DNA of 64,000 bases, from assembly GCF_002272745.1 (NCBI RefSeq), contig NZ_NPBD01000002.1, positions 1 through 64,000 on the forward strand, read 5' to 3'. Below the pieces are notes generated by a model. That model did no database searches, was not told where the DNA came from, and worked only from the letters and a program-made list of their open reading frames with translations. The stretch is from Terribacillus saccharophilus. GTDB taxonomy: Bacteria; Bacillota; Bacilli; Bacillales; Amphibacillaceae. A program made the translations under genes and the position numbers. Positions 9,077 through 16,697 of the stretch are shown here, piece after piece (position 1 is the stretch's first letter; every line of letters begins with the position of its first letter).

Positions 9077-10441
9077 ATGCGTACCTATGACCCGCGTTGG
9101 CGATGGCTGAATAACATTTCGCCAACCAGATTGATCATCTTGTTTTATTTAGCTGCTGTAGTTGTTTCTACGTGCTTATTGGCATTGCCAGTGGCTCATA
9201 AAGAAGGAACTGATATATCCTTCGTTGATGTAGTATTTACGGCTGTCAGCTCCATTAGCGTTACCGGACTTGCTTCTGTCCCGATTCATGAATATTTCAA
9301 CACAACTGGTATCATTTTTATAGCCTTCACGATGCAGTTAGGCGGAATTGGCGTCATGACTCTAGGGACGTTTGTATGGCTGCTGTTCGGTAAGAAAATC
9401 GGTTTCAAGGAACGGAGACTGATCATGGTTGATCAGAATCAAGTATCGTTTCGCGGAGCGGTTAATCTGATGCGGCAGATCCTGATTGTTGTCTTGTCGA
9501 TAGAACTGATTGGATTTCTTGTGCTAGGTACTTATTATCTGCAATATTTCCCTACAGCGGGTGAAGCTTATTTTCAAGGTTTATTTGCTTCAATTAGCGC
9601 GACGACCAATGGTGGATTTGATATAACTGGACAGTCACTTATTCCTTTTCGACATGATTATTTCGTACAATTCGTACATATGCTGCTCATAATTCTAGGA
9701 GCAATTGGTTTCCCGGTTCTGATTGAGGTGAAGCAGTATATCTTTGCTTCTAAGGATGAGCGCACTTTTATCCGGTTTTCTTTATTCGCAAAGCTAACAA
9801 CAATTACTTTCATGGTACTTATTTTTGCTGGTGCAATCATTATTGCATTGCTTGATTCCAGGAATTTCTTTGTGGGGAAATCCTGGCACGAGGTACTGTT
9901 CTACTCCCTTTTCCAATCGGTGACCACTCGAAGCGGTGGACTTGCAACAATGGACATTGCGCAGCTAACAGAACAAAATCAGCTGTTCATGTCTGCACTA
10001 ATGTTTGTCGGGGCTTCTCCAAGCAGTGCAGGAGGAGGTATCCGTACTACCACCTTGGCATTGGTTGTTATTGCGCTTTACCATTTTGCCAGAGGGAACA
10101 AGCAAATTACTGTCTTACGGCGGGAGATTCACCCGGAAGATCTTTTCAAGGCAATTAATGTGACGATCTTCGGCATGATATTAGTATTCACCTCAGCTGT
10201 GATTCTTGTCTCCATTGAGCCATTTTCGCTGACTGAAATACTATTTGAAGTATGCAGCGCGTTCGGGACGGTCGGCTTAAGTCTAGGCATTACACCGGAG
10301 CTGAGTGATGCAAGTAAGGTTGTTTTGATGTTGCTCATGTTTCTTGGGCGTGTAGGTATCCTGACATTCTTGTATTCCTTGCAGCGAAATTCACAGACAG
10401 CTAACTTCCACTATCCTAAAGAGCGAATCATAATTGGTTAA
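9077..10441 (+). CDS. TrkH/KtrB-family potassium (or sodium-potassium) transporter subunit
   Basis: 454 residues with the four repeated membrane-pore-membrane units of the SKT superfamily. The selectivity-filter glycines are visible in VSSISVTGLAS, SATTNGGFDITG, SVTTRSGGLAT and SAFGTVGLSLG. The intramembrane loop of the third unit (GASPSSAGGGIRTTT) is the KtrB gate region. Such pores need a cytosolic RCK ring; no ring gene is adjacent, but ktrC lies 18 kb away, as when KtrC partners an unlinked pore. I do not assign KtrB or KtrD because the N-terminal half diverges from both. Confidence 0.88.
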   Translation: MRTYDPRWRWLNNISPTRLIILFYLAAVVVSTCLLALPVAHKEGTDISFVDVVFTAVSSISVTGLASVPIHEYFNTTGIIFIAFTMQLGGIGVMTLGTFVWLLFGKKIGFKERRLIMVDQNQVSFRGAVNLMRQILIVVLSIELIGFLVLGTYYLQYFPTAGEAYFQGLFASISATTNGGFDITGQSLIPFRHDYFVQFVHMLLIILGAIGFPVLIEVKQYIFASKDERTFIRFSLFAKLTTITFMVLIFAGAIIIALLDSRNFFVGKSWHEVLFYSLFQSVTTRSGGLATMDIAQLTEQNQLFMSALMFVGASPSSAGGGIRTTTLALVVIALYHFARGNKQITVLRREIHPEDLFKAINVTIFGMILVFTSAVILVSIEPFSLTEILFEVCSAFGTVGLSLGITPELSDASKVVLMLLMFLGRVGILTFLYSLQRNSQTANFHYPKERIIIG

Positions 10442-10442
10442 A

Positions 10443-10481
10443 AAAAAAGACAGCATCCTAGTAGGATGCCGTCTTTTTTTT
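10443..10481. terminator. Bidirectional terminator between K+ transporter and yjcZ-like gene
   Basis: Stem AAAAGACAGCATCCT/AGGATGCCGTCTTTT (one mismatch) bordered by A8 and T8. Confidence 0.85.
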
Positions 10482-10485
10482 GGTA

Positions 10486-10659
10486 TTAGCAGTAGAACGC
10501 TGCACCAACAATAATCAACAAGATGAAAAGTACTACGATCAAAGCAAAGCCATTGCCGCAACCATTGCCGCCGCCGTAGCCGCCTTTGTTTTCACAACCA
10601 CACTCGTAACCTCCGCCTCCGCCGCCGAAACCGCCGAAGCCACCGTATCCGTAACCCAT
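10486..10659 (-). CDS. yjcZ: YjcZ-family small sporulation protein
   Basis: A 57-residue peptide, easily missed. Its N-terminal half is Gly/Tyr/Phe-rich (MGYGYGGFGGFGGGGGG), then it has Cys-Gly-Cys, and a hydrophobic C-terminal tail ALIVVLFILLIIVGAAFYC. This is the YjcZ/YrrS-type plan of tiny spore-associated membrane proteins. AGGAGGTGAAAC lies directly upstream and a SigK-like promoter precedes it. The plus-strand frame across this stretch (10480-10719) is an artefact of the GC-rich Gly codons. Confidence 0.9.
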   Translation of the reverse strand: MGYGYGGFGGFGGGGGGYECGCENKGGYGGGNGCGNGFALIVVLFILLIIVGAAFYC

Positions 10660-10687
10660 TCTGTTTCACCTCCTAAAGCTTACATCT

Positions 10688-10715
10688 TACTATATGGCGC
10701 AGAGCTAAAAGGGGT
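10688..10715 (-). promoter_or_regulatory. SigK-like promoter for yjcZ-like gene
   Basis: On the minus strand AC, a 17-base spacer, then CATATAGTA, which fits the SigK pattern AC-N16-17-CATAnnnTA. It would give a leader of about 20 bases ending in the AGGAGGTG site. Confidence 0.45.
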
Positions 10716-10972
10716 ATAGTCGTTAGCCCATTTTCCAATACTATTTCTATCGCGTATTATTGATCTGTAAACATGACGACTGCCGCCTTTATGAATAAAG
10801 ATCTAATTTCGTTCCGTCGTCTTTTGGCGAATGATAGGAAAGAAGGAGGAAGCTTGTCAGTTACTTATGTAAAAAGTGTGAAAAGTGCTTGATAAACTTT
10901 ACTTTCATTCGATCTTTTGGCATGATAAGTAATGGAAAAGATTTGTAACTAATGAGGGATAATGGTGATCAA

Positions 10973-11179
10973 ATGATATTGCCTGAACACGCCAGATATT
11001 GTCTGCAGCACTCAAACAAACTAATCAATCTTAATAGGCTGACGCAGCAGATTGAGGTACTGCGTGAGCAAATGGCAGAAGTAGCATTTGAGAAAGGTTT
11101 TACAAGCAGTGAATCCATTGCAAAAAGCCAGGAATTGGACAAGCTGCTGAATTTATATGAAGCAAAAAGAAAGATATAA
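10973..11179 (+). CDS. Spo0E-like aspartyl-phosphate phosphatase
   Basis: 68 residues forming two helices, with the family signature SQELDKLLNLYE near the C-terminus (Ser-Gln-Glu-Leu-Asp). Spo0E-type proteins remove phosphate from Spo0A~P and so delay sporulation. The start at 10973 is chosen because GGTGATC, an exact 7-base match to the anti-Shine-Dalgarno region, sits two bases before that ATG. An ATG seven codons upstream has no site. The preceding 310 bases hold only the yjcZ promoter and no other gene that I can see. Confidence 0.85.
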   Translation: MILPEHARYCLQHSNKLINLNRLTQQIEVLREQMAEVAFEKGFTSSESIAKSQELDKLLNLYEAKRKI

Positions 11180-11211
11180 AAAAGGACAGGTACCCCGACC
11201 TGTCCTTTTTC
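11179..11211. terminator. Bidirectional terminator between spo0E-like gene and patA
   Basis: Stem AAAAGGACAGGT/ACCTGTCCTTTT with A and T runs. Confidence 0.9.
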
Positions 11212-12372
11212 TTATAGCAGCTTATTAGAAGATAGGAAACGTTCCAGTCGGTCCATGCCTTCTTGAAGCAGCTCCATACTGTACGCATAAGAAAGCCGCA
11301 TATACCCTTCTCCAAGATGAGAAAATGCATCTCCTGGAACGATAGCAAGACCTGCTTTCTCCACTAGTGCCAAACCAAGTTCCAATGACGTCATTTCCTT
11401 GATCGGGAATTTCGGGAAAATATAGAAAGCACCATTGGGTTTCTCAACAGTCAATCCCATGTTTTCCAAGCGCTCCAAGCAGTAGTCCCTGCGTGCACGA
11501 TATGCTTCGCGCATGTTGACTGGATCTTCCAAACCATTCGTCAGCGCTTCGATTGCAGCATACTGACTGACAGAAGTTGCACAAGTAGCGTTGTATTGAT
11601 GAACTTTAAGCATATGCGTACTTAGCCATGCGGGTGCCAAAGTAAATCCGATTCGCCAGCCGGTCATGGAATGGGATTTACTCAAGCCGTTAATAATGAT
11701 CGTCTTATCCCTAACCTGTGGGAAACTGGCAATCGATACATGAGTGTCATCGTACGTCAACTCGCTGTAGATCTCGTCTGATAATATGAATATATCCTTG
11801 TCAGCTAAAAAGTCCGCAATCTCTTCCAAGTCATCATATGTAAGTGTTACTCCAGTCGGGTTGGATGGATACGGGAGAATGACACATTTCGTCTTCGGTG
11901 TAATGTATTGTTTCAATATGGATACCGTCAATTTAAAACCATTTCCGGTTGTATCCGCCAGAACTGGCTTTCCTCCTGCCAGCGAAATAAGCGGTTCATA
12001 ACCAGGATAAACTGGACCGGGTAAAATTACTTCATCTTCTGGCTGCAGGATAGTCCGCAGTGTGATATCAATAGCTTGTGATGCTCCAACTGTGACGATG
12101 ATTTCTTCTGCCGGACGGTATAGTGGAGCGTATTTTGTGTAAAATTCACTGATTGCCTGACGTAAAGGCATTAGACCAGCATTAGGTGTATACGTCGTCT
12201 TGTCAGAACGGATGGCTTCGATACCTGCTTCCTTGACATGAAGCGGAGTAGGGAAGTCGGGCTGACCAATCGTCAGACTGATCATATCCTCTTTATCTGC
12301 AACAAGATTGTAAAAGCGGCGAATGCCGGAGATTTGTATGTTTGTAACGCGCGGATTGATAAGATGTTCCAT
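11212..12372 (-). CDS. patA: N-acetyl-LL-diaminopimelate aminotransferase (class I PLP aminotransferase)
   Basis: 386 residues. The PLP lysine is Lys232 in GLSKSHSMTGWRIGF; NPTG (171-174) and SDEIY (198-202) are the other class I cofactor residues. PatA of B. subtilis forms N-acetyl-LL-diaminopimelate in the acetylated lysine/DAP branch. The two neighbouring enzymes of that branch, dapH and dapL, lie 3.5-5.4 kb away, which supports the role over a general aromatic aminotransferase. The start at 12372 has TGGAGGAT upstream; the longer frame to 12414 lacks one. Confidence 0.9.
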   Translation of the reverse strand: MEHLINPRVTNIQISGIRRFYNLVADKEDMISLTIGQPDFPTPLHVKEAGIEAIRSDKTTYTPNAGLMPLRQAISEFYTKYAPLYRPAEEIIVTVGASQAIDITLRTILQPEDEVILPGPVYPGYEPLISLAGGKPVLADTTGNGFKLTVSILKQYITPKTKCVILPYPSNPTGVTLTYDDLEEIADFLADKDIFILSDEIYSELTYDDTHVSIASFPQVRDKTIIINGLSKSHSMTGWRIGFTLAPAWLSTHMLKVHQYNATCATSVSQYAAIEALTNGLEDPVNMREAYRARRDYCLERLENMGLTVEKPNGAFYIFPKFPIKEMTSLELGLALVEKAGLAIVPGDAFSHLGEGYMRLSYAYSMELLQEGMDRLERFLSSNKLL

Positions 12373-12482
12373 CTGAGATCCTCCATTGTCATACTTTCTT
12401 AACATAATGTTCAAACAATTTTGATTATAACGTGATAGTATTGGGAATAGCTAAAGGAAAATATATAGGGAGGCTAATAATT

Positions 12483-12620
12483 ATGAGACCCCGCAAGCTT
12501 TCTTTAGAAGAATTAATCACGCAAAACAAAAATGAGTTATTACAGGACGATCAGGCAATGCTTAAGATTGAAGAGTCGCTCGATGATAGATATGGCATTC
12601 CGACTGATCATATGGAATAA
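12483..12620 (+). CDS. FbpB-family small basic protein
   Basis: A 45-residue peptide, MRPRKLSLEELITQNKNELL at the N-terminus, matching the short FbpB family. In B. subtilis, FbpB is Fur-controlled and assists the small RNA FsrA in the iron-sparing response. The basic leader followed by an LSLEELI-type acidic helix is the family signature. GGGAGG lies 9 bases upstream. I cannot see a convincing Fur box, so iron control here is inferred from the family only. The protein ends with an acidic tail. Confidence 0.75.
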   Translation: MRPRKLSLEELITQNKNELLQDDQAMLKIEESLDDRYGIPTDHME

Positions 12621-12656
12621 CGATTGATACATTATAACATAGTGTTAGAAAACAAA

Positions 12657-12688
12657 GGAATCCCGACCGCTAAAGGGATTCTTTTTTT
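12657..12688 (+). terminator. Terminator of the fbpB-like gene
   Basis: Stem GAATCCC/GGGATTC followed by seven T. Confidence 0.8.
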
Positions 12689-12739
12689 GTTTAGATGCTT
12701 TATTTTTAGTCGAAACTATGGAAAGGAGGTATGGCGTTG

Positions 12740-13012
12740 ATGAATTTACCTATAATGAGTCTGTTAGGCATTCTGTCTGTATTTGCAGTTATATTCTTCA
12801 GTATCAGGTGGCTTGTAAGGAAGCAGTGGTACTATATTTTATCTGTATTATGTGCGCATGCTGCATTGGGTTATTTACATCGTATCGATTTGCTGCAGTG
12901 GGAATCTTTAGAAGAAAATCTTCTCCTGGTAATGACCTTGATTTGCAGCGTGCTTATCTTATTTAGGTTATTTACTACTTTAGGAAAAAAAAAGAACAAG
13001 CGTACAGCTTAG
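12740..13012 (+). CDS. Unknown small membrane protein
   Basis: About 90 residues with three hydrophobic segments (LGILSVFAVIFFSI, WYYILSVLCAHAALGYL, LLLVMTLICSVLILF) and a basic tail KKKNKRTA. I do not recognise a named family, though it lies where small YkuS/YkzF-type membrane genes occur in relatives. AAAGGAGGT at 12722-12730 would best serve TTG 12737 (spacing 7) or ATG 12740 (spacing 10); the ATG at 12731 touches the site and is rejected. The last four bases overlap the convergent ykyB gene and its terminal codons form half of a shared terminator. Confidence 0.7.
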   Translation: MNLPIMSLLGILSVFAVIFFSIRWLVRKQWYYILSVLCAHAALGYLHRIDLLQWESLEENLLLVMTLICSVLILFRLFTTLGKKKNKRTA

Positions 13013-13031
13013 CTGCGACGCTTGTTCTTTT
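12990..13031. terminator. Bidirectional terminator built from both genes' last codons
   Basis: A 14-base perfect stem AAAAGAACAAGCGT (12990-13003) / ACGCTTGTTCTTTT (13018-13031). It contains the stop codons of both the 12740 gene and the convergent ykyB, so each gene's last codons form one arm. Confidence 0.85.
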
Positions 13032-13482
13032 CTGGCCAGGTAAACTGACCAAGTGAGGATGGTGTATAATATGCCGATCTGCTCACAGGTGTCTGCTGTT
13101 TGGGTCTTGTATCCTGCTGAGGTAATTTCAAATAACTGGAAAGAATTCGCTTTGCTTGAGAAAGGGAGAGGTTTGGCCTCGGGTTCCGAAAAGTCTTGTC
13201 CAATTCTCCAAGATGCGGCAGTGTTTTGAAATCTTCCTTTGCAGCCGGGATATGAAAGTAATAGTCTGCTATTTGTACCAGCATAGTGGAGTGCTGTCTA
13301 CTGAGTTTCGGGTGTTCAGAGAAATGCAGGCCGATTTTCTTTGCTTTGTTCTGTTCCAGCAGTTTTGCTACTGTTTGTTTCTTTAATTGATATAAGTGGC
13401 TTGGATCAGAAGCTGTTTTTGCGTGCCGATTGACGACGAACAACGCTTTTGCTATATCCTCTAATGTCCAGTTCACTTTCAT
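13009..13482 (-). CDS. ykyB: YkyB family protein
   Basis: 157 residues, soluble and basic. The N-terminus MKVNWTLEDIAKALFVVNRHAKTA and the motif YQLKKQTVAKLLEQ are typical of YkyB, a conserved Bacillus protein of unknown function next to yku genes. AGGAGGTTTAC precedes the ATG at 13482; the longer frame from 13560 has no ribosome site. It ends against the bidirectional terminator. The 86 bases between it and ykuE hold no terminator, so ykuE and ykyB may be read through together. Confidence 0.85.
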   Translation of the reverse strand: MKVNWTLEDIAKALFVVNRHAKTASDPSHLYQLKKQTVAKLLEQNKAKKIGLHFSEHPKLSRQHSTMLVQIADYYFHIPAAKEDFKTLPHLGELDKTFRNPRPNLSLSQAKRILSSYLKLPQQDTRPKQQTPVSRSAYYTPSSLGQFTWPEKNKRRS

Positions 13483-13568
13483 GCGAGTAAACCTCCTATT
13501 GTAGGAATTGACCCTATCGGAGAATGGTACTATAGTACAGAAAAGCTGTACGCTTGGCAAGCTCTTTC

Positions 13569-14429
13569 TTATTTAAGCTCGACATGCTTTGGTCCATGCT
13601 GCAGGGTAAGTATTGATATTTCCGGCGGACATGCAAAACGAATTGGCATCCTAGTCGTGCCGACACCTCTGGAGACGAAAACCTGCAAGGGCCGTGAGCC
13701 GATTTCATAATGACTATCCACATATCGTCTGCCATATGGAGGTACAATCACTTCGCCGTAAAAAGGAATTCGCACCTGGCCGCCATGCGAGTGGCCGGAT
13801 AATTGAACGTCAACAGGTAAATGTCTGATATTTTCAGCTAAATCCGGTTCATGCGCCAACAGGATGGTAAAGGAATCTTCATCGCTATGACGAGTGGCTG
13901 CATGCAGGTTCGGTGTACTTCGGATGACATCATCAATGCCAGCCAGAACGATATGTTCCTGTCCACGTTTTAGGAATGTAGCTGTATTGTGCAGGGCAGT
14001 GAATCCTCCAGCTTCCATATACTTCGCAACAATTGCTTCACTTTCGTCACGATAATCATGGTTGCCATATATCCAGTACTTTCCGAATGGAGCCTGAAGT
14101 GTCGTTAAGCAATCGACAATCTCTTGCTTCCATTTCAGCCGGATCGGACGATCGGCAAAATCACCAGTAAATACAATGACGTCTGCTTGCTGTTCTTGAA
14201 TATGACGAACTAAACGTCTAAGCTTTCTAATGGAATAATGATAACCTAAATGCAAATCACTGAATTGAACAATTTTTAGGCCATGGAAAGATTTCGGTAG
14301 CCTTTCACTAGTCAGTGTATATGACTTAGTCACCAGTTTTGCTGGTTCTATATGTCGTGCATACATATATCCAAGGCCAACTCCGGCAACAATAGTTCCC
14401 GCAGCTGCTGAAATCCAATTCTTATTCAT
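13569..14429 (-). CDS. ykuE: YkuE-type metallophosphoesterase, membrane anchored
   Basis: 286 residues. The calcineurin-like metal motifs are in order: FSDLHLG, GDFADRP, GNHDYRDE, LLAHEPD and SGHSHGGQ, so two metal ions should be bound. In B. subtilis YkuE is a Tat-exported wall-associated phosphoesterase. Here the N-terminus (MNKNWISAAAGTIVAGVGLG) is a hydrophobic anchor without the twin arginine. The start is ambiguous between ATG 14429 and 14438 because AAGAAGG lies 12 or 3 bases away; I take 14429 for its family-typical length. Confidence 0.85.
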   Translation of the reverse strand: MNKNWISAAAGTIVAGVGLGYMYARHIEPAKLVTKSYTLTSERLPKSFHGLKIVQFSDLHLGYHYSIRKLRRLVRHIQEQQADVIVFTGDFADRPIRLKWKQEIVDCLTTLQAPFGKYWIYGNHDYRDESEAIVAKYMEAGGFTALHNTATFLKRGQEHIVLAGIDDVIRSTPNLHAATRHSDEDSFTILLAHEPDLAENIRHLPVDVQLSGHSHGGQVRIPFYGEVIVPPYGRRYVDSHYEIGSRPLQVFVSRGVGTTRMPIRFACPPEISILTLQHGPKHVELK

Positions 14430-14458
14430 AACAAACATGCACCTTCTTTTAGCCGTAA

Positions 14459-14500
14459 TAAAGGCACTCTTCCCCAATTCAATGGAGAGAATGCCTTTTT
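14459..14500. terminator. Hairpin between hlyIII and ykuE, possible weak terminator
   Basis: Stem AAAGGCA...TGCCTTT with an inner CTCT/AGAG pairing. A strong T-run exists only on the plus strand; the minus-strand side is TTTATTA, so it may stop hlyIII transcripts only partly. Confidence 0.5.
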
Positions 14501-14503
14501 TAA

Positions 14504-15136
14504 TTAGATAATGAACAGGATGGCGAAGAAATGGAATGCCGAGCCTGCCAGCACGAATAAATGCCATACAACGTGATGGTAGGGGATCTTTCGCCAAACA
14601 TAGAACACAGCACCAATTGTATAGAAAAGGCCGCCAATAGCCAGATAAAGAATCGTTTGATGCGGCAGAGCTGCAAGCATTGGTTCCCATAGGAGGACGA
14701 TCATCCAGCCCATCAATAGATAGAAGACTGTAGACATGATCAAGAATTTCTTGACGAAGAAAATCTTAAAGATAATTCCTCCAAGTGCAATGCCCCAAAC
14801 GATGCCAAAAATGGTCCAACCGAGTGAGCTTCTGAGGCCGATCAGCAGTAAGGGTGTATAGGTACCGGCGATGAAAAGATAGATAGCTGCGTGATCGATA
14901 ATCTGGAAAATATCCTTCACTTTTCCCTCAGGCAAAGCGTGGACGATTGTCGAAGAGAGATACATGAGCAGCATTGTCGTACCATAAATCGTAACAGAGA
15001 CGATGATCCATGGATCCTTAGTAAAGCTGGCCAAGACTACCGCAACAACGAGCGCTGCGATACTCAGTAAAGCACCGAACCCATGCGTGATGGAGTGGGC
15101 TGCTTCCTCTTTTTTCGTGAAAATATAAGTTTCCAA
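14504..15136 (-). CDS. Hemolysin III / PAQR-like membrane protein
   Basis: 210 residues with seven hydrophobic segments. The family motifs are AHSITHGFGALLS near the N-terminus, SSTIVHAL, the DHAAIYLFIAGTYTP stretch, and PYHHVVWHLFVLAGSAFHF at the end. The conserved Ser, His and Asp residues match the metal site of PAQR/hemolysin III proteins. The bacterial role is poorly defined (membrane homeostasis is proposed); the haemolysis name is historical. The gene faces away from cbpB, with about 210 bases between them containing no further gene. Confidence 0.88.
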   Translation of the reverse strand: METYIFTKKEEAAHSITHGFGALLSIAALVVAVVLASFTKDPWIIVSVTIYGTTMLLMYLSSTIVHALPEGKVKDIFQIIDHAAIYLFIAGTYTPLLLIGLRSSLGWTIFGIVWGIALGGIIFKIFFVKKFLIMSTVFYLLMGWMIVLLWEPMLAALPHQTILYLAIGGLFYTIGAVFYVWRKIPYHHVVWHLFVLAGSAFHFFAILFII

Positions 15137-15348
15137 TTATTTACCTCATTTCTGCTTTGTTTCAGTATAATGCTTTTTCTAGCTTTTCACCATAAAAACA
15201 AAGTCAATCCTGGAAATATTTTATGGTGCAGATGCCCAAATGTGACACTTTGCGGACGTTGTCGAAATTGGTAGCCTGCAGTGGGTTGTGGTAAACTGGT
15301 ATAGGTGATTGACCTCCTTCTATTGCCGCTGACAAAAGGAGAGATCGA

Positions 15349-15822
15349 ATGGCAAAATTAGAGTTGCAGGAACTCACCGGAATAACGGTAGAGGACTTGA
15401 TGATCGAGTCTGAAAAAGTTGCTCACGTTCAATTGAATAACCCGTTGGAGCACGCTTTGCTCGTGCTTGTTAAATCAGGTTATTCGGTCATTCCCGTACT
15501 TGATCATACGTATAGACTGCAGGGCATGATATCGAAGACAGCAATCCTGAATGAAGTTCTCGGTATGGAGAGATTCGAGATGGAGAAGCTTTCCGAAATT
15601 AAAGTGTCGGAAACGATGCTGCCAGATGTACCTGTATTGAAGAAGTCGGATTCATTTCTAACAGCATTGAAGGCTGTGGTGAACCACGCTTTTCTTTGTG
15701 TGCTTGATGAGGAAGGATATTTCGAGGGCATTCTGACTCGAAGGGCGATTCTCAAAAAAATGAACAGGTACTTGCACGAACAAGTGCATTACCATCCAAC
15801 TGGCGATAAGACCAATGTCTGA
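15349..15822 (+). CDS. cbpB: c-di-AMP-binding CBS-domain protein CbpB/DarB (YkuL)
   Basis: 157 residues with two CBS domains (about 10-75 and 85-145) and nothing else, the size of YkuL. In B. subtilis this protein, DarB, senses c-di-AMP. When free of the nucleotide it stimulates the (p)ppGpp synthetase Rel and pyruvate carboxylase. The second CBS ends with GILTRRAILKKMNRY, containing the basic residues seen in the family. AAAGGAGAG precedes the ATG. It heads a plus-strand run into dapH and dapL, but dapH has its own promoter. Confidence 0.88.
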   Translation: MAKLELQELTGITVEDLMIESEKVAHVQLNNPLEHALLVLVKSGYSVIPVLDHTYRLQGMISKTAILNEVLGMERFEMEKLSEIKVSETMLPDVPVLKKSDSFLTALKAVVNHAFLCVLDEEGYFEGILTRRAILKKMNRYLHEQVHYHPTGDKTNV

Positions 15823-15861
15823 TGACGTGTTTTCGGTACAGCCAGTCATGCTCGAAAAAGC

Positions 15862-15890
15862 TTGTTGATTAGTAAAAGTTTTGATAAAGT
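15862..15890 (+). promoter_or_regulatory. Probable SigA promoter for dapH
   Basis: TTGTTG (15862-15867), a 17-base spacer, then TAAAGT (15885-15890), 35 bases before the GTG start. Confidence 0.5.
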
Positions 15891-15924
15891 AATTCCATAC
15901 GTTGTTACATAGGAGGCAAAAACC

Positions 15925-16638
15925 GTGAAAATGATGGACGCAAATGAAATCATCTCTTTCATTTCGAATAGTAAAAAATCTACACCAGTTAAAGTATATG
16001 TAAAAGGAAAAGGCCTGGACACTCTAGCTTACCCAGAAAGCGTAAAAGCTTTCCCTGAAGCGAACACAGCAGTTCTATTCGGCGAATGGAGCGAGTTGGA
16101 AGGCTTTTTGAAAGATACAGAAGCAATTGAGGATTATGTCATCGAGAATGACCGTCGTAATTCTGCAATTCCTCTATTGGACTTGAAGGGTATCAATGCC
16201 CGCATCGAGCCAGGTGTTGTCATCCGTGACCAAGTGGAAATCGGTGATGGTGCTGTTATCATGATGGGCGCATCAATCAATATCGGTTCTGTAATTGGTG
16301 AAGGAACAATGATCGATATGAACGTCGTAATGGGCGGACGAGCAACTGTTGGTAAGAACTGCCACATCGGAGCTGGTACTGTCTTGGCAGGTGTTATCGA
16401 ACCACCTTCTGCAAAACCAGTAGTAATTGAAGATGATGTTGTCATCGGTGCTAACGTTGTTGTATTGGAAGGCGTTACAGTAGGAAAAGGAGCGATTGTT
16501 GCTGCTGGCGCAATCGTGACAGAAGATGTAGCTCCAAATACACTTGTTGGCGGAACACCAGCACGTGTATTGAAAGAAATCGATGATCAGACGAAAGCAA
16601 AAACAGAGATTCGTCAGGAACTTCGTAAATTGAACTAA
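15925..16638 (+). CDS. dapH: Tetrahydrodipicolinate N-acetyltransferase
   Basis: 237 residues. An N-terminal alpha domain is followed by a left-handed beta-helix of hexapeptide repeats ([20 protein letters not shown] and later turns) and a helical tail. It transfers acetyl from acetyl-CoA to tetrahydrodipicolinate, the first committed step of the acetylated DAP branch. A GTG start at 15925 is chosen because AGGAGG is 8 bases upstream; two in-frame ATG codons follow closely at 15931 and 15934. It is separated from dapL by a terminator. Confidence 0.95.
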   Translation: MKMMDANEIISFISNSKKSTPVKVYVKGKGLDTLAYPESVKAFPEANTAVLFGEWSELEGFLKDTEAIEDYVIENDRRNSAIPLLDLKGINARIEPGVVIRDQVEIGDGAVIMMGASINIGSVIGEGTMIDMNVVMGGRATVGKNCHIGAGTVLAGVIEPPSAKPVVIEDDVVIGANVVVLEGVTVGKGAIVAAGAIVTEDVAPNTLVGGTPARVLKEIDDQTKAKTEIRQELRKLN

Positions 16639-16645
16639 CAAGGAA

Positions 16646-16673
16646 AAAGGAGCAGCTGCTGCTCCTTTTTTTA
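16646..16673 (+). terminator. Terminator after dapH
   Basis: AAAGGAGCAGC/TGCTGCTCCTTT followed by T residues. dapL begins only 25 bases later, so it probably attenuates rather than isolates dapL. Confidence 0.7.
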
Positions 16674-16697
16674 TTATCAAATAAAGCAGGTGATTGC

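Noticed and set aside
10480..10719. Plus-strand 79-codon Ala-rich frame
   Set aside because: It is the complement of the Gly-rich yjcZ-like gene on the minus strand and begins in a terminator.
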